A DNA stretch of 64,000 nucleotides from assembly GCF_017068395.1 (NCBI RefSeq), contig NZ_CP070619.1:2542001-2606000 (forward strand). The letters run 5' to 3'. The translations under genes were made by a program, and so were the position numbers. Positions 43,432 through 51,667 of this stretch are shown piece after piece. Within the stretch, counting starts at the first letter, position 1, and every line of letters begins with the position of its first letter. The stretch is from Rhodococcus pseudokoreensis. Its GTDB lineage: Bacteria > Actinomycetota > Actinomycetes > Mycobacteriales > Mycobacteriaceae. A model generated the notes under the pieces. The model ran no database searches and was not told the origin of the DNA. It worked only from the letters and a program-made list of their open reading frames with translations.

Positions 43432-45269
43432 GACAGTTTGATGGTCGGCTTGTACATGTCCATCCACAGCGCGAGGTCGAGGGTGCGCTCGAGGCCGCGA
43501 CGCGACACCTGAGTGATCTGCGGGGTGTCGACGGACACCGCCCGCGACAGCCAGTCCGCGCTGACCAGCCCGAACACCGGGTGCGACGGGTCACCGAGCA
43601 GGTCTTTGCCGTGCTGCTGCAACGCCACCGCGTACTTGGGGTCCTGGGTGGACGGGTACGGCGACTTCACCCGGTCGATCACCGACTGCGGCAGCACATC
43701 CCTCGTCGCGGCCCGCAGCAGCGACTTCTCCTTGCCGTCGAACGTCTTCAGCGACCACGGCGTGTTGTACACGTACTCGACCAGCCGGTGATCGCAGAAC
43801 GGCACCCGCACCTCGAGTCCGACGGCCATGCTCGCGCGGTCCTTGCGGTCGAGCAGGACCCGGACGAACCGCGTCAGATGCAGGTAGCAGATCTTGCGCA
43901 TCCGCCATTCGAAGTCGGATTCGCCGTCCAGCCGGTCGATCCCGGAGATCGCCGCGTCGTACGAATCCTGCACGTAGTCGTCGATGTGCAGCCCCGCCGT
44001 CACATCCGGGGTGAAAATGTTGCTCTCGTCGCCGAAGTGCTCGGCGAACTGCACGAGCCACGGGAAGGCGTTCGCCTGTTGCGCCTTCGGATCGAAAAAC
44101 TGCTTGTAGCCGCCGAACACCTCGTCGGCCGACTCGCCGGACAACGCCACGGTGGAGTGCTGACGGATCGCCTTGAACAGCAGATACAGCGAAGCATCCA
44201 TGTCGCCGAGACCCATCGGAATGTCGCGTGCCCGGATGACCTTCGCGCGCACCGCGGGATCGGCGAGGTCGTCGGAGTCGAGGACGATGTCCTGGTGCGC
44301 CGTCCCCGATCTGCGGGCCACGTCGTGCACGTACGGAGTGTCCGGGGTGCCCCGCAGTTCGTCGGCGACGAAATGTTCGGTCTGCCCGACGAAATCGACG
44401 GCGAACGTGCGGACCGTCTCCCCCACCTCGGCGAGTTGCTCCGCGGCGATTCCCGTCATCGCCGAGGAGTCGAGACCACCGGACAGCAGCGTGCAGCGCG
44501 GCACGTCCGCGACCAGTTGCCTGCGGACGATGTCGTCGAGCAGTTCGCGGACGTGCGCAACGGACGTGTCCCGGTCGTCGGTGTGCGGCCGGGTCTGCAG
44601 GGTCCAGTACCGGTGCGTCCGCAGTCCGGTGCGTGAGACGGTGACCACCGTGCCCGGCTCCACCTCACGCATTCCCTCCCACACGGCGTGGCCCGGCGTC
44701 TTCACGAACGCGAACAGCTCACGGATCCCGTCCATGGTGACGGTCGGCTCGACGATCGGATTGGCAAGGATCGCTTTGGGTTCCGAACCGAACAGCACCC
44801 CGTCGGGGGTCTCGTAGTAGTAGAACGGCTTGATGCCCATGCGGTCGCGGATCATCACCAGGGTGTCGGTCCGCGAATCCCAGACGGCGAACGCGTACAT
44901 GCCGTTGAGCCGCTCCGCGACGGCCTCGCCCCACTCCAGATATCCATGGAGCACCACCTCGGTGTCGGAGTTCGTGACGAACCGGTGGCCGCGCCCGTAC
45001 AGTTCCTCGCGCAGTTCACCGAAGTTGTACACCTCCCCGGAGTAGACCATCGCCACGGTCCCGCCGGGGGTGTCCACGCTCATCGGCTGATGCCCGCCCG
45101 GCAGGTCGATGATCGCGAGCCGTCGATGCCCGAGCGCCGCATGTTCGACGACCCACGTGCCGCGATCGTCCGGCCCCCGGCAGTTCATCGTCTCGGCCAT
45201 CGCATCCACGGTGGACTGCTCGACGCGTAGATCGCGGTCGAACGAGATCCATCCGGTGATTCCGCACAT
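43428..45269 (-). CDS. asnB: Asparagine synthetase, glutamine-hydrolysing
   Basis: 613 residues from ATG 45269, which has GGAGG 6 bases before it; that places the glutaminase nucleophile as Cys2 in 'MCGITGW'. Next come 'RRLAIIDLPGGHQP' and 'GEVYNFGELREEL' of the class II amidotransferase domain, and 'LLSGGLDSSAMTG', the ATP-pyrophosphatase loop of the synthetase domain, with 'ALSGESADEVFGGY' later. It converts aspartate, glutamine and ATP to asparagine in the cytoplasm. The open frame extends upstream to 45356 but that part is leader. The upstream 174 bases are unusually AT-rich and probably hold the promoter. Confidence 0.92.
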   Translation of the reverse strand: MCGITGWISFDRDLRVEQSTVDAMAETMNCRGPDDRGTWVVEHAALGHRRLAIIDLPGGHQPMSVDTPGGTVAMVYSGEVYNFGELREELYGRGHRFVTNSDTEVVLHGYLEWGEAVAERLNGMYAFAVWDSRTDTLVMIRDRMGIKPFYYYETPDGVLFGSEPKAILANPIVEPTVTMDGIRELFAFVKTPGHAVWEGMREVEPGTVVTVSRTGLRTHRYWTLQTRPHTDDRDTSVAHVRELLDDIVRRQLVADVPRCTLLSGGLDSSAMTGIAAEQLAEVGETVRTFAVDFVGQTEHFVADELRGTPDTPYVHDVARRSGTAHQDIVLDSDDLADPAVRAKVIRARDIPMGLGDMDASLYLLFKAIRQHSTVALSGESADEVFGGYKQFFDPKAQQANAFPWLVQFAEHFGDESNIFTPDVTAGLHIDDYVQDSYDAAISGIDRLDGESDFEWRMRKICYLHLTRFVRVLLDRKDRASMAVGLEVRVPFCDHRLVEYVYNTPWSLKTFDGKEKSLLRAATRDVLPQSVIDRVKSPYPSTQDPKYAVALQQHGKDLLGDPSHPVFGLVSADWLSRAVSVDTPQITQVSRRGLERTLDLALWMDMYKPTIKLS

Positions 45270-45443
45270 TTTGTTCCTCCGGCTGTCGCTGGCGCTCTTC
45301 CTTCGGCGCATGGTCAGTTGCGAGGCGGCAAACCGAGTCCGAACCGTAGCAATCACATTGACAGTTCTTTACTCTTGCTAACCACCTATATTCCACGGTA
45401 ACCCTTTTCGGCGCACAGGCGGCGAGCCCACAATCGCCGCCGG

Positions 45444-46958
45444 TCAGAACGGCGCGGGTTCGTCGGGTGCCGCGCGAGTGGCGGGTGGGCTGGTCGGCGG
45501 GTTCGGCGACTTCGATGGATCCGGTGGGTTCGACGGTTCCGACGCGCTCGGTGTCCCACGCCTTCGCCGTGCTGCGTCCAGGCGCGCCTGCCGGCGGCGG
45601 CGCTCGGCCCGGATCCGGCCAGCGGTGTTCTGCGCACGGGTGCGGCGGCGGGACGCGGGGTCGGCGACACGGTCACGCTCGCGTGCGCCCAGGATTCCCG
45701 AGGACCGCGGCCGGTATCGATGTCCGGTGGGCGCTACCATCTCGATTCCGCCCTCGGCGTCAACCTGCCAGTGACCGGAATGTTTGAGTCGGTGATGGTT
45801 TCGGCAGTAGGCGGTCAGGTTCCCGGCCACCGTCGGACCTCCGGCGGCGGGATCGGAATGGTCGAACGGCCGATGATGATCGAGGTCCGTGTTCCAGGCC
45901 GCGACATCGCAGTGCAACCATTCGCACCCGCCGGCCAGCACCCGCAGCCAGGTGTCGAGAACGGTGCCGGGACGGTAGGTGGTCGCCGCGGTGACGCTCG
46001 GGGGCCGTACCGTTTCGACGTCGGCGTCGGCTGCGATCTCACGTGCGTGTGCGGCGTCGACGATTCCGTAGCCGTCGAGGTAGCCCGGTTCATCGTTACC
46101 TGCGAGTGTGGAGTCGAGCATGATCAGGTGCACGAGCGGCTTGCGGGCTGTGGGCACGTTGCGCGAATCCTGAGTGCAATCGACCCGCCCGCATTCGCAT
46201 TTCACGTACCCGGCACCGTCGACGAGCGCAGACAGTCCATCTGCCCGTCGCTGTTCGTAGGTTCGAAGATCTTTCGGGCACACGGTGTTCGCCAGTTCGC
46301 GCAACCGTGCGTCGAATGCCCGGCCCTGCACGGCGGGGATGGATCCGAGGATGCGGCACATGCCGTCCTCGGCTGCGCTGACTCCGACGAACCTGTCGGC
46401 CTGCGCTTTCTCCCGCTTGGCCCGAACCCCTGCGGGATCGAGCCTCGCGATGATGCGGTTGGCGGCGTTCGTCAGCCTGCGGCCGGTCAACCCGGTTCCA
46501 CCGGACCGTTGCGGGGCCAGAACCTGTTCGAGGAGTTGATGTTCGACCTCGCCGATCCGGTCGTCGGTGACGTTTGCCGTCGCGTCTTCGATCAGGCGTA
46601 CCCGGTACATGTCGAGGTCGCCGCGCGCCATGGCCTCGCGGGTCGCAGGCAACCGGGTGCGCAGCGACATGCCCAGGCCGATCAGGCGGCCCGCCGCCGC
46701 TCGCCCCATGGTGAGTGCGGCACCGATCTCGGCCTCGACCACTTCGTGCGCGGTCGACGTCCATGCCCCGTCGGACTCGATCTCGGCAGTGCGGCGCACG
46801 AACAGCTCTGCGATCACCGCCAGCTTCCGTTCGGCCACCACCGACTCACTGCGATGCAGATCGGCCATCAACTCGACCAGACCCACGTCGGATTCCGCGT
46901 CGGCGAGACAACTGACGGTCTCGCGAACCCCCCGATCCAATACCCCCGTATCGAACAT
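45444..46958 (-). CDS. DUF222/HNH protein (13E12-like), SOS-associated
   Basis: 504 residues from ATG 46958; the N-terminus 'MFDTGVLDRG' reflects a LexA-box sequence overlapping the start. The first about 330 residues fit DUF222 with 'ADLHRSESVVAERKLAVIAEL', 'GAALTMGRAAAGRLI' and 'RLDPAGVRAKREKAQ'. An HNH endonuclease core follows near residues 370-420: 'CEWLHCDVAAWNTDLDHHRPFDHSD' is read in two parts, with 'NLTAYCRNHHRLKH' completing it. The C-terminal 80 residues are Pro/Ser/Arg-rich and disordered. In M. tuberculosis several 13E12 proteins are LexA-regulated. DNA cleavage is not shown for the family. Confidence 0.88.
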   Translation of the reverse strand: MFDTGVLDRGVRETVSCLADAESDVGLVELMADLHRSESVVAERKLAVIAELFVRRTAEIESDGAWTSTAHEVVEAEIGAALTMGRAAAGRLIGLGMSLRTRLPATREAMARGDLDMYRVRLIEDATANVTDDRIGEVEHQLLEQVLAPQRSGGTGLTGRRLTNAANRIIARLDPAGVRAKREKAQADRFVGVSAAEDGMCRILGSIPAVQGRAFDARLRELANTVCPKDLRTYEQRRADGLSALVDGAGYVKCECGRVDCTQDSRNVPTARKPLVHLIMLDSTLAGNDEPGYLDGYGIVDAAHAREIAADADVETVRPPSVTAATTYRPGTVLDTWLRVLAGGCEWLHCDVAAWNTDLDHHRPFDHSDPAAGGPTVAGNLTAYCRNHHRLKHSGHWQVDAEGGIEMVAPTGHRYRPRSSGILGARERDRVADPASRRRTRAQNTAGRIRAERRRRQARLDAARRRRGTPSASEPSNPPDPSKSPNPPTSPPATRAAPDEPAPF

Positions 46959-46966
46959 GTGTTCTA
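46951..46966 (-). promoter_or_regulatory. LexA (SOS) box overlapping the DUF222/HNH start codon
   Basis: TCGAACATGTGTTCTA matches the actinobacterial SOS box TCGAACnnnnGTTCGA in all but one defined base. The ATG of the gene (46958-46956, minus strand) lies inside it. Just upstream on the same strand are TAGAAT (46971-46966), a fair -10 element overlapping the box, and TTGTGC 17 bases farther, a weak -35. A LexA dimer here would block both transcription and the start region. Confidence 0.65.
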
Positions 46967-47248
46967 TTCTATCGAAACGCACCGAACGGCACAAGACTTA
47001 AAACAAAGCACTCCAAACGCACTTGCATGACAGGGGCGTCATGCACGGACCTCATTGTCCGGACGGCCGACTCTCCCCCTAGCCGAGCCCGACGCAACAC
47101 CACGAACTTCCAAAGATATTGAGCAGTTCGGTATTCCGAGGTGACATTCGCCGCCGCGTCGAGCACCCGGCAGCACGGCTCGATCGCCGGCCACAACTGA
47201 ATTCGCCTAAACCAGTACGTCGGAAGTCGCCCAGCGGGGTCTCGCCGC
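46967..47248. other. Non-coding stretch upstream of the DUF222 gene
   Basis: About 280 bases with no convincing gene on either strand and clearly lower GC than the surroundings (for example CTTAAAACAAAGCAC). The left end holds the promoter of the DUF222 gene; the right end runs into the GPP34 remnant. I see no repeat, insertion sequence or tRNA. The composition and the adjacent broken gene suggest an old deletion or exchange point. Confidence 0.5.
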
Positions 47249-47746
47249 CTACCCACTCCCCGCCACGATGACGGGGACGGTGGCGGCGACGACGATGGCG
47301 GCGTTGACGGCGTCGACGGACGCGCGCACGGCCTTGCCGGCCCAGTCGCCTTCGGCGATGTCCTTCGCCCGCTTCTTCACGGCGCGACGGTCGGCGTCCG
47401 GGAACAGCTTCGGGGCGGCGTCTACGGCGGAGAGGAGCGAGACGAGTGCGGCGGTGCGCGGAGTGGGCGTGACGCCGTCGAGGAGCGCGGCGCTCAGTTC
47501 GTTCCGCACCGCGCCTTCGTGGCTGCCGTCGACCTCGGGCCACCGGGTGGTGGGGAAGATGCCGAGCACCTTGCCCTTCTCCTCGCGGACCCATCCCGCG
47601 TCGACGATGCGCTCGGCGAGTTCTTCGCGCAGATTCTTGGTGAGCTTCTCGATCGCTGCTTCCGGTTTCAGCGGCTTGGACGTCCCGATGAGATCGACTG
47701 CCCGCGCGAGCAGCGGATCCCGGGGCCTCGCGCCGTCCCGGACACG
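47249..47746 (-). pseudogene. N-terminally truncated GPP34-family gene
   Basis: The minus-strand frame encodes the C-terminal two thirds of a GPP34 (Golgi phosphoprotein 3-like) protein: 'DGARPRDPLLARAVDLIGT' corresponds to the family's 'PtgDPLLd' segment, followed by 'GWVREEKGKVLGIFPTTRWPE' and the ending 'VDAVNAAIVVAATVPVIVAG'. The first about 70 residues that family members have, including the hydrophobic 'LLLLLLDDETG' start, are missing, and upstream DNA belongs to the promoter region of the next gene. Starts available upstream (GTG 47872) give unrelated residues. GPP34 proteins of actinobacteria bind phosphoinositide-like lipids. It is probably a decayed copy, not a functional gene. Confidence 0.65.
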
Positions 47747-47820
47747 ACAGGGCGGACGGCAACGCGAAGTCCGGTGTCCGTTCAGCCGCCCCGCGGAATG
47801 TTTGCCGGTTACCGTGAAGG

Positions 47821-47832
47821 GGAAATATTTCC
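47821..47832. promoter_or_regulatory. GGAAATATTTCC palindrome upstream of the antigen-85-like gene
   Basis: A perfect 12-bp palindrome in otherwise GC-rich DNA, ending 51 bases before the ATG at 47884. Position and AT-rich core suit a repressor or activator site. No family can be assigned. Confidence 0.4.
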
Positions 47833-47883
47833 GAATATCAGCGGACGGTTGTCGGGCACCGCAGTCAAGCACGAGGAGCGGCT

Positions 47884-48921
47884 ATGAGCGCGATCGGACA
47901 CTGTCGGGCACTCCTGGCGGTCGCCGTCATTGCCTCGTCTGCCATGTTCGGTGAGGTGGCGACGGCGTCTGCGGACGAGTGGCGGGCCCTTCCCGCCGAC
48001 AAGCCGGCCGCGGCCGACGGTTCGGTCCTCGACCACATCGAGGAGGTCAACGACCGTCAGCTGAACATGTTCGTCTACTCGGCGGCGATGGATAAGGTGA
48101 TCCTCCTCGAGGTCATCCGCCCCGCCGACACGAGCGTCCCCCGGCCGACCCTGTACCTGCTGAACGGTGCCGGTGGCGGTGAGGATTCGGCAACGTGGCA
48201 GGCGCGGACGGACGTGGTCGACTTCTTCGCCGACAAGAACGTCAACGTCGTCACTCCCGTCGGCGGCGCCTACAGCTACTACACCGACTGGCAGAAGCCC
48301 GATCCCGTCCTCGGCGTCAACGAATGGACCACGTTCCTCACCGAGGAGCTTCCGCCGATCGTCGACGCCACGCTCGGAACGACCGGCGCCAACGCCATCG
48401 CGGGACTGTCGATGTCGGGTACGTCCGTCCTGAGCCTCGCCGAGGCGGCGCCCTCGCTGTACCGGGCGGTCGGCGCGTTCAGCGGGTGCGCCGAGACGAG
48501 CACCCAGCCCGGCCGCGATTACGTCACGTTCGTCGTCAGCGTGCGTGGCGGCGACGTCGAGAACATGTGGGGACCGTACGACGACCCGGATTGGGTGGCC
48601 AACGACCCCGTCGTCAACGCCGAGAAGCTCCGCGGAATCGACTTGTACATCAGCAATGCCACCGGACTGCCCGGCGTCCACGAGAACCTCAACGGCCCGG
48701 ACGTCAACGGGGACGTCGGCGTGCTGGCCAACCAGGTGATCGTGGGCGGCATCATCGAGGCCGGAACCAACGAGTGCACCCATCGGCTGGCCGACCGGCT
48801 GAACTCGCTGGGAATCCCCGCGACGTACGACTTCCGGCCCACCGGCACCCACTCGTGGGGCTACTGGCAGGACGACCTGCACAACTCGTGGCCGATGATC
48901 TCCGGCTCCCTGGGCCTCTGA
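47884..48921 (+). CDS. Secreted antigen-85-like esterase / mycolyltransferase
   Basis: 345 residues from ATG 47884, preceded by GAGGAG. A signal peptide is evident ('LLAVAVIASSAMFGEVATASA', cut near residue 30). The esterase core shows 'LYLLNGAGGGEDSATW' (oxyanion region), the nucleophile elbow 'GLSMSGTS' with S176, and the histidine in 'GTHSWGYWQDDL', as in antigen 85 and corynebacterial mycolyltransferases. Typical substrates are trehalose mycolates or arabinogalactan at the outer envelope. A fibronectin- or LGFP-type extension is absent. It is single, with an upstream GGAAATATTTCC palindrome. A general esterase is the alternative. Confidence 0.85.
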   Translation: MSAIGHCRALLAVAVIASSAMFGEVATASADEWRALPADKPAAADGSVLDHIEEVNDRQLNMFVYSAAMDKVILLEVIRPADTSVPRPTLYLLNGAGGGEDSATWQARTDVVDFFADKNVNVVTPVGGAYSYYTDWQKPDPVLGVNEWTTFLTEELPPIVDATLGTTGANAIAGLSMSGTSVLSLAEAAPSLYRAVGAFSGCAETSTQPGRDYVTFVVSVRGGDVENMWGPYDDPDWVANDPVVNAEKLRGIDLYISNATGLPGVHENLNGPDVNGDVGVLANQVIVGGIIEAGTNECTHRLADRLNSLGIPATYDFRPTGTHSWGYWQDDLHNSWPMISGSLGL

Positions 48922-48986
48922 CCGGCACACCGCACAACTCCGCCGGGCGACGAAAGGCCACCGTTCGGCGCAGGCCTCGGCACCGG

Positions 48987-49011
48987 CCGTCCGGACGGTG
49001 TCCCGGACACC
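48987..49011. terminator. Possible hairpins after the antigen-85-like gene
   Basis: CCGTCCGGACGG (48987-48998) is a perfect palindrome and overlaps GGTGTCCCGGACACC (48997-49011). Both can fold, but loops are tiny and no U-tract follows. They lie 66 bases after the stop and 53 before the next start, so they may be a terminator or a binding site for the acyl-CoA synthetase gene. Confidence 0.35.
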
Positions 49012-49063
49012 CGACGTCGCATAGGGTGTTTCGGGTCACAGGACGACGAGAGGACGTGCATCG

Positions 49064-50998
49064 ATGAGCTCCCCCGGAACTGCGCCTTCGAGCGACAACC
49101 ATGGCCAGAGCTACGCCGAGGTCTACCGCCGGAGCGCCGACAGTCCCGAGGAGTTCTGGCTGGCCGCTGCTGGTGCCGTCGAATGGGAGACGCCGCCGAC
49201 GCTGGCGCTCGACGACTCCGCCGCCCCGATGTACCGGTGGTTCCCGGACGCGTCGCTGAACACGTGTTTCAACGCCCTGGACCGGCACGTGCGCGACGGC
49301 AACGGGGACCGGGCGGCGTTGATCTACGACTCGGCCATGGTCCCCGACGCGTCCCGCACCTACACCTACGCAGAACTTCTCGACGAGGTGTCCCGGTTCG
49401 CCGGCGTCCTGAAGGACCAGGGCGTGGTGGCCGGGGACCGCGTGATCGTCTACATGCCGATGATCCCCGAAGCGGCGATCGCGATGCTGGCCTGCGCCCG
49501 CATCGGCGCCGTGCACTCCGTCGTGTTCGGGGGTTTCGCCGCGAAGGAACTCGCGACGCGCATCGACGACGCCGGACCGGTGGTCCTGGTGACGGCGTCG
49601 GGCGGCCTCGAGCCCGGGCGCACGGTCGAATACCTCCCGATGGTGGCGAAGGCGCTGGAGTTGTCCGCCACCCCTCCGCACACGGTGATCGTCAAGGACC
49701 GGGAGCAGGTCCCCGGGTCGGCGGCCCACTACCAGGGCGGCGACGCGGCGTGGTTCGACTGGGACGCGCTGGTGGCGGATGCCGCACCCGCGGAGCCGGT
49801 TCCGGTGGCCGCGACGGACCCGCTGTACATCCTGTACACGTCGGGCACCACCGGGAAGCCGAAGGGCGTGATCCGCGACAACGGCGGGCACGCCGTCGCG
49901 CTCACGTGGTCGATGCGCAACATCTACGACATCGGGCCGGGCGACGTGTGGTGGACCGCGTCCGACGTCGGCTGGGTGGTCGGCCACTCGTACATCGTCT
50001 ACGGGCCGCTCCTCGCCGGTGCCACGTCCGTGCTCTACGAGGGCAAGCCGGTCGGGACCCCCGACGCGGGGGCGTTCTGGCGGGTGATCTCCGATCACGG
50101 GGTGGCGGCCCTGTTCACGGCGCCGACCGCGATCCGCGCGGTGCGCAAGGCCGATCCCGACGCGCAGGAGATCGAGAAGTACGACATCTCTTCCCTGAAG
50201 ACGCTGTTCGCCGCGGGCGAGCGCCTCGACCCCGACACGTACGCGTGGGCCACCCGCGTCCTCGACCGTCCCGTCGTCGACCACTGGTGGCAGACCGAGA
50301 CGGGCTGGGCGATCTGCGCCAATCTGCGCGGGCTCGAACCGATGCCGCTGAAAGCCGGATCCCCCACCGTCCCGGTCCCCGGGTACCGGGTGGGCGTCGT
50401 CGACGGGCAGGGGAACGCGGTTCCGGCGGGGGCCGAGGGCAACATCGTGATCGGCCTGCCCCTGCCTCCGGGCACGCTGGCCGGGTTGTGGCGCGACCCG
50501 GAGCGGTACGTGAAGTCGTACCTCGCCACGTTCGAGGGCTACTACCTCACCGGCGACTCCGGGTACATCGACGAGGACGGGTACGTGTTCGTCCTCGGGC
50601 GTAGTGACGACGTCATCAACGTTGCCGGACATCGGCTTTCGACCGGCAGCATGGAGGCCGTCGTCGCCGGGCACTCCGCGGTGGCCGAGTGCGCGGTGGT
50701 CGGGATCCGCGACGAACTCAAGGGGCAGCGGCCCAGCGGTTACGTGGTGCTCAAGGCCGGCGTCGACATCGACCCCGAGGCCCTCCGCACCGAACTGGTC
50801 GCGATGGTGCGTGACCAGATCGGGGCCGTCGCCACGTTCCGCGACGTGACGGTCGTGCAGGCGCTGCCCAAGACCCGCTCCGGCAAGATCCTGCGCAAGA
50901 CGATGCGTCAGATCGCCGATCACGAGGAGTACACGGTGCCCTCCACCATCGAGGACGTCGCCGTCCTCGACGCGCTGAAGAAGCAGTTGGGCGGCTGA
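49064..50998 (+). CDS. prpE: Propionyl-CoA/acetyl-CoA synthetase (PrpE/Acs type)
   Basis: 644 residues from ATG 49064. ANL-family motifs: ATP-binding 'YTSGTTGKPKGV', 'WWQTETGW', 'YLTGDSGYIDEDGYVFVLGRSDDVINVAGHRLST', quoted here in parts only as 'TGDSGYIDEDGY' and 'GRSDDVINVAGHR', and the C-terminal catalytic Lys K608 in 'KTRSGKILRK', also the site of regulatory acetylation in homologues. N-terminal 'YAEVYRRSADSPEEFW' is typical of PrpE and Acs. The enzyme activates propionate or acetate with ATP and CoA, complementing the carboxylate symporters elsewhere. The TetR gene is convergent, four bases away. Acetate versus propionate preference cannot be fixed by eye. Confidence 0.88.
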   Translation: MSSPGTAPSSDNHGQSYAEVYRRSADSPEEFWLAAAGAVEWETPPTLALDDSAAPMYRWFPDASLNTCFNALDRHVRDGNGDRAALIYDSAMVPDASRTYTYAELLDEVSRFAGVLKDQGVVAGDRVIVYMPMIPEAAIAMLACARIGAVHSVVFGGFAAKELATRIDDAGPVVLVTASGGLEPGRTVEYLPMVAKALELSATPPHTVIVKDREQVPGSAAHYQGGDAAWFDWDALVADAAPAEPVPVAATDPLYILYTSGTTGKPKGVIRDNGGHAVALTWSMRNIYDIGPGDVWWTASDVGWVVGHSYIVYGPLLAGATSVLYEGKPVGTPDAGAFWRVISDHGVAALFTAPTAIRAVRKADPDAQEIEKYDISSLKTLFAAGERLDPDTYAWATRVLDRPVVDHWWQTETGWAICANLRGLEPMPLKAGSPTVPVPGYRVGVVDGQGNAVPAGAEGNIVIGLPLPPGTLAGLWRDPERYVKSYLATFEGYYLTGDSGYIDEDGYVFVLGRSDDVINVAGHRLSTGSMEAVVAGHSAVAECAVVGIRDELKGQRPSGYVVLKAGVDIDPEALRTELVAMVRDQIGAVATFRDVTVVQALPKTRSGKILRKTMRQIADHEEYTVPSTIEDVAVLDALKKQLGG

Positions 50999-51002
50999 CT
51001 GT

Positions 51003-51569
51003 TCAGACCCGGACGGCCGCGTCGAGTGCCTGATCCACCAGCACCTCGACGCGGTCCGATTCGAGTGGGTTCAGGTCGAACAGGATGCGGTAGATGATCG
51101 GCGCCACCACGTGGTCGATCAGTTGCTCGACCACGACCTGAACGCCCGAGCCGAGCGGTTCCCCGCGTCCGACGATCGTCTCGATCTGGGTGCGGCAGAA
51201 CGTCGCGCACTGGAGCGGATTGGTGTCGCCGCTCATCACGACGTCGCGCAGTGCCGCCCGCCCCACCGGCGCCGACATCTCCTCGAGGTACTCCTGCGCC
51301 CAGGCGACGAGGTCGCCTCGCACACTGCCGGTTTCGCGCGGGGGTGCGTCGGGACGCAGTCGCTCGATCGCAACGTCCGCGAACACCTCGTTGATGTCGC
51401 CCCAGCGCCGGTAGATGGTCGACGGGGTGATCCCGGCGTCGGCGGCGATCATCGGGACGGTGATGTCTGCTCGGTCGCGCTCGTCGAGGAGCTTGCGGGT
51501 GGACGCGTGCACCGCCTGCTGGATGCGGGCGCTGCGCCCACCGGGGCGTGGACCTGGAGCCGGACTCAT
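51003..51569 (-). CDS. TetR-family regulator
   Basis: 188 residues from ATG 51569. The N-terminal HTH is 'IQQAVHASTRKLLDERDRADITVPMIAADAG' in two parts, with 'ITPSTIYRRWGDINEVFADVA', the recognition helix of TetR/AcrR proteins, and a C-terminal TetR_C domain 'VVEQLIDHVVAPIIYRILFD'. It is divergent from an MFS exporter gene, and the intervening 98 bases contain two TTAA-GCAA palindromes. This is the standard layout of a TetR repressor controlling an efflux pump and itself; the inducer is unknown. Confidence 0.9.
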   Translation of the reverse strand: MSPAPGPRPGGRSARIQQAVHASTRKLLDERDRADITVPMIAADAGITPSTIYRRWGDINEVFADVAIERLRPDAPPRETGSVRGDLVAWAQEYLEEMSAPVGRAALRDVVMSGDTNPLQCATFCRTQIETIVGRGEPLGSGVQVVVEQLIDHVVAPIIYRILFDLNPLESDRVEVLVDQALDAAVRV

Positions 51570-51579
51570 GACCCCATGC

Positions 51580-51601
51580 TAACGCAAAGATGTTGCATTA
51601 A
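51580..51601. promoter_or_regulatory. Palindromic operator 1 in the TetR/MFS intergenic region
   Basis: TAACGCAAAGATGTTGCATT followed by AA: half-sites TAACGCAA and TTGCATTA mirror each other with a 6-base centre. It lies 10 bases upstream of the TetR start and so can cover that gene's promoter. A second copy is at 51625. Confidence 0.6.
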
Positions 51602-51624
51602 GAATGGCTGCGGCGTAGCGTCCG

Positions 51625-51647
51625 TTAACGCAAACCTTTTGCTTTAA
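51625..51647. promoter_or_regulatory. Palindromic operator 2 in the TetR/MFS intergenic region
   Basis: TTAACGCAAACCTTTTGCTT then TAA: half-sites TTAACGCAAA and TTTTGCTTTAA pair at 9 of 10 positions. Shared consensus with operator 1 is TTAAnGCAA-N6-TTGCnTTAA. It lies 20 bases before the MFS start, whose GGGAG site begins at 51656. Confidence 0.6.
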
Positions 51648-51667
51648 CGTTCTCCGGGAGTACGCCC

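Noticed and set aside
41781..44636. 951-codon plus-strand frame overlapping accD3 and asnB
   Set aside because: Out of frame with AccD3 and antisense to asnB; repetitive RRR/GGR composition.
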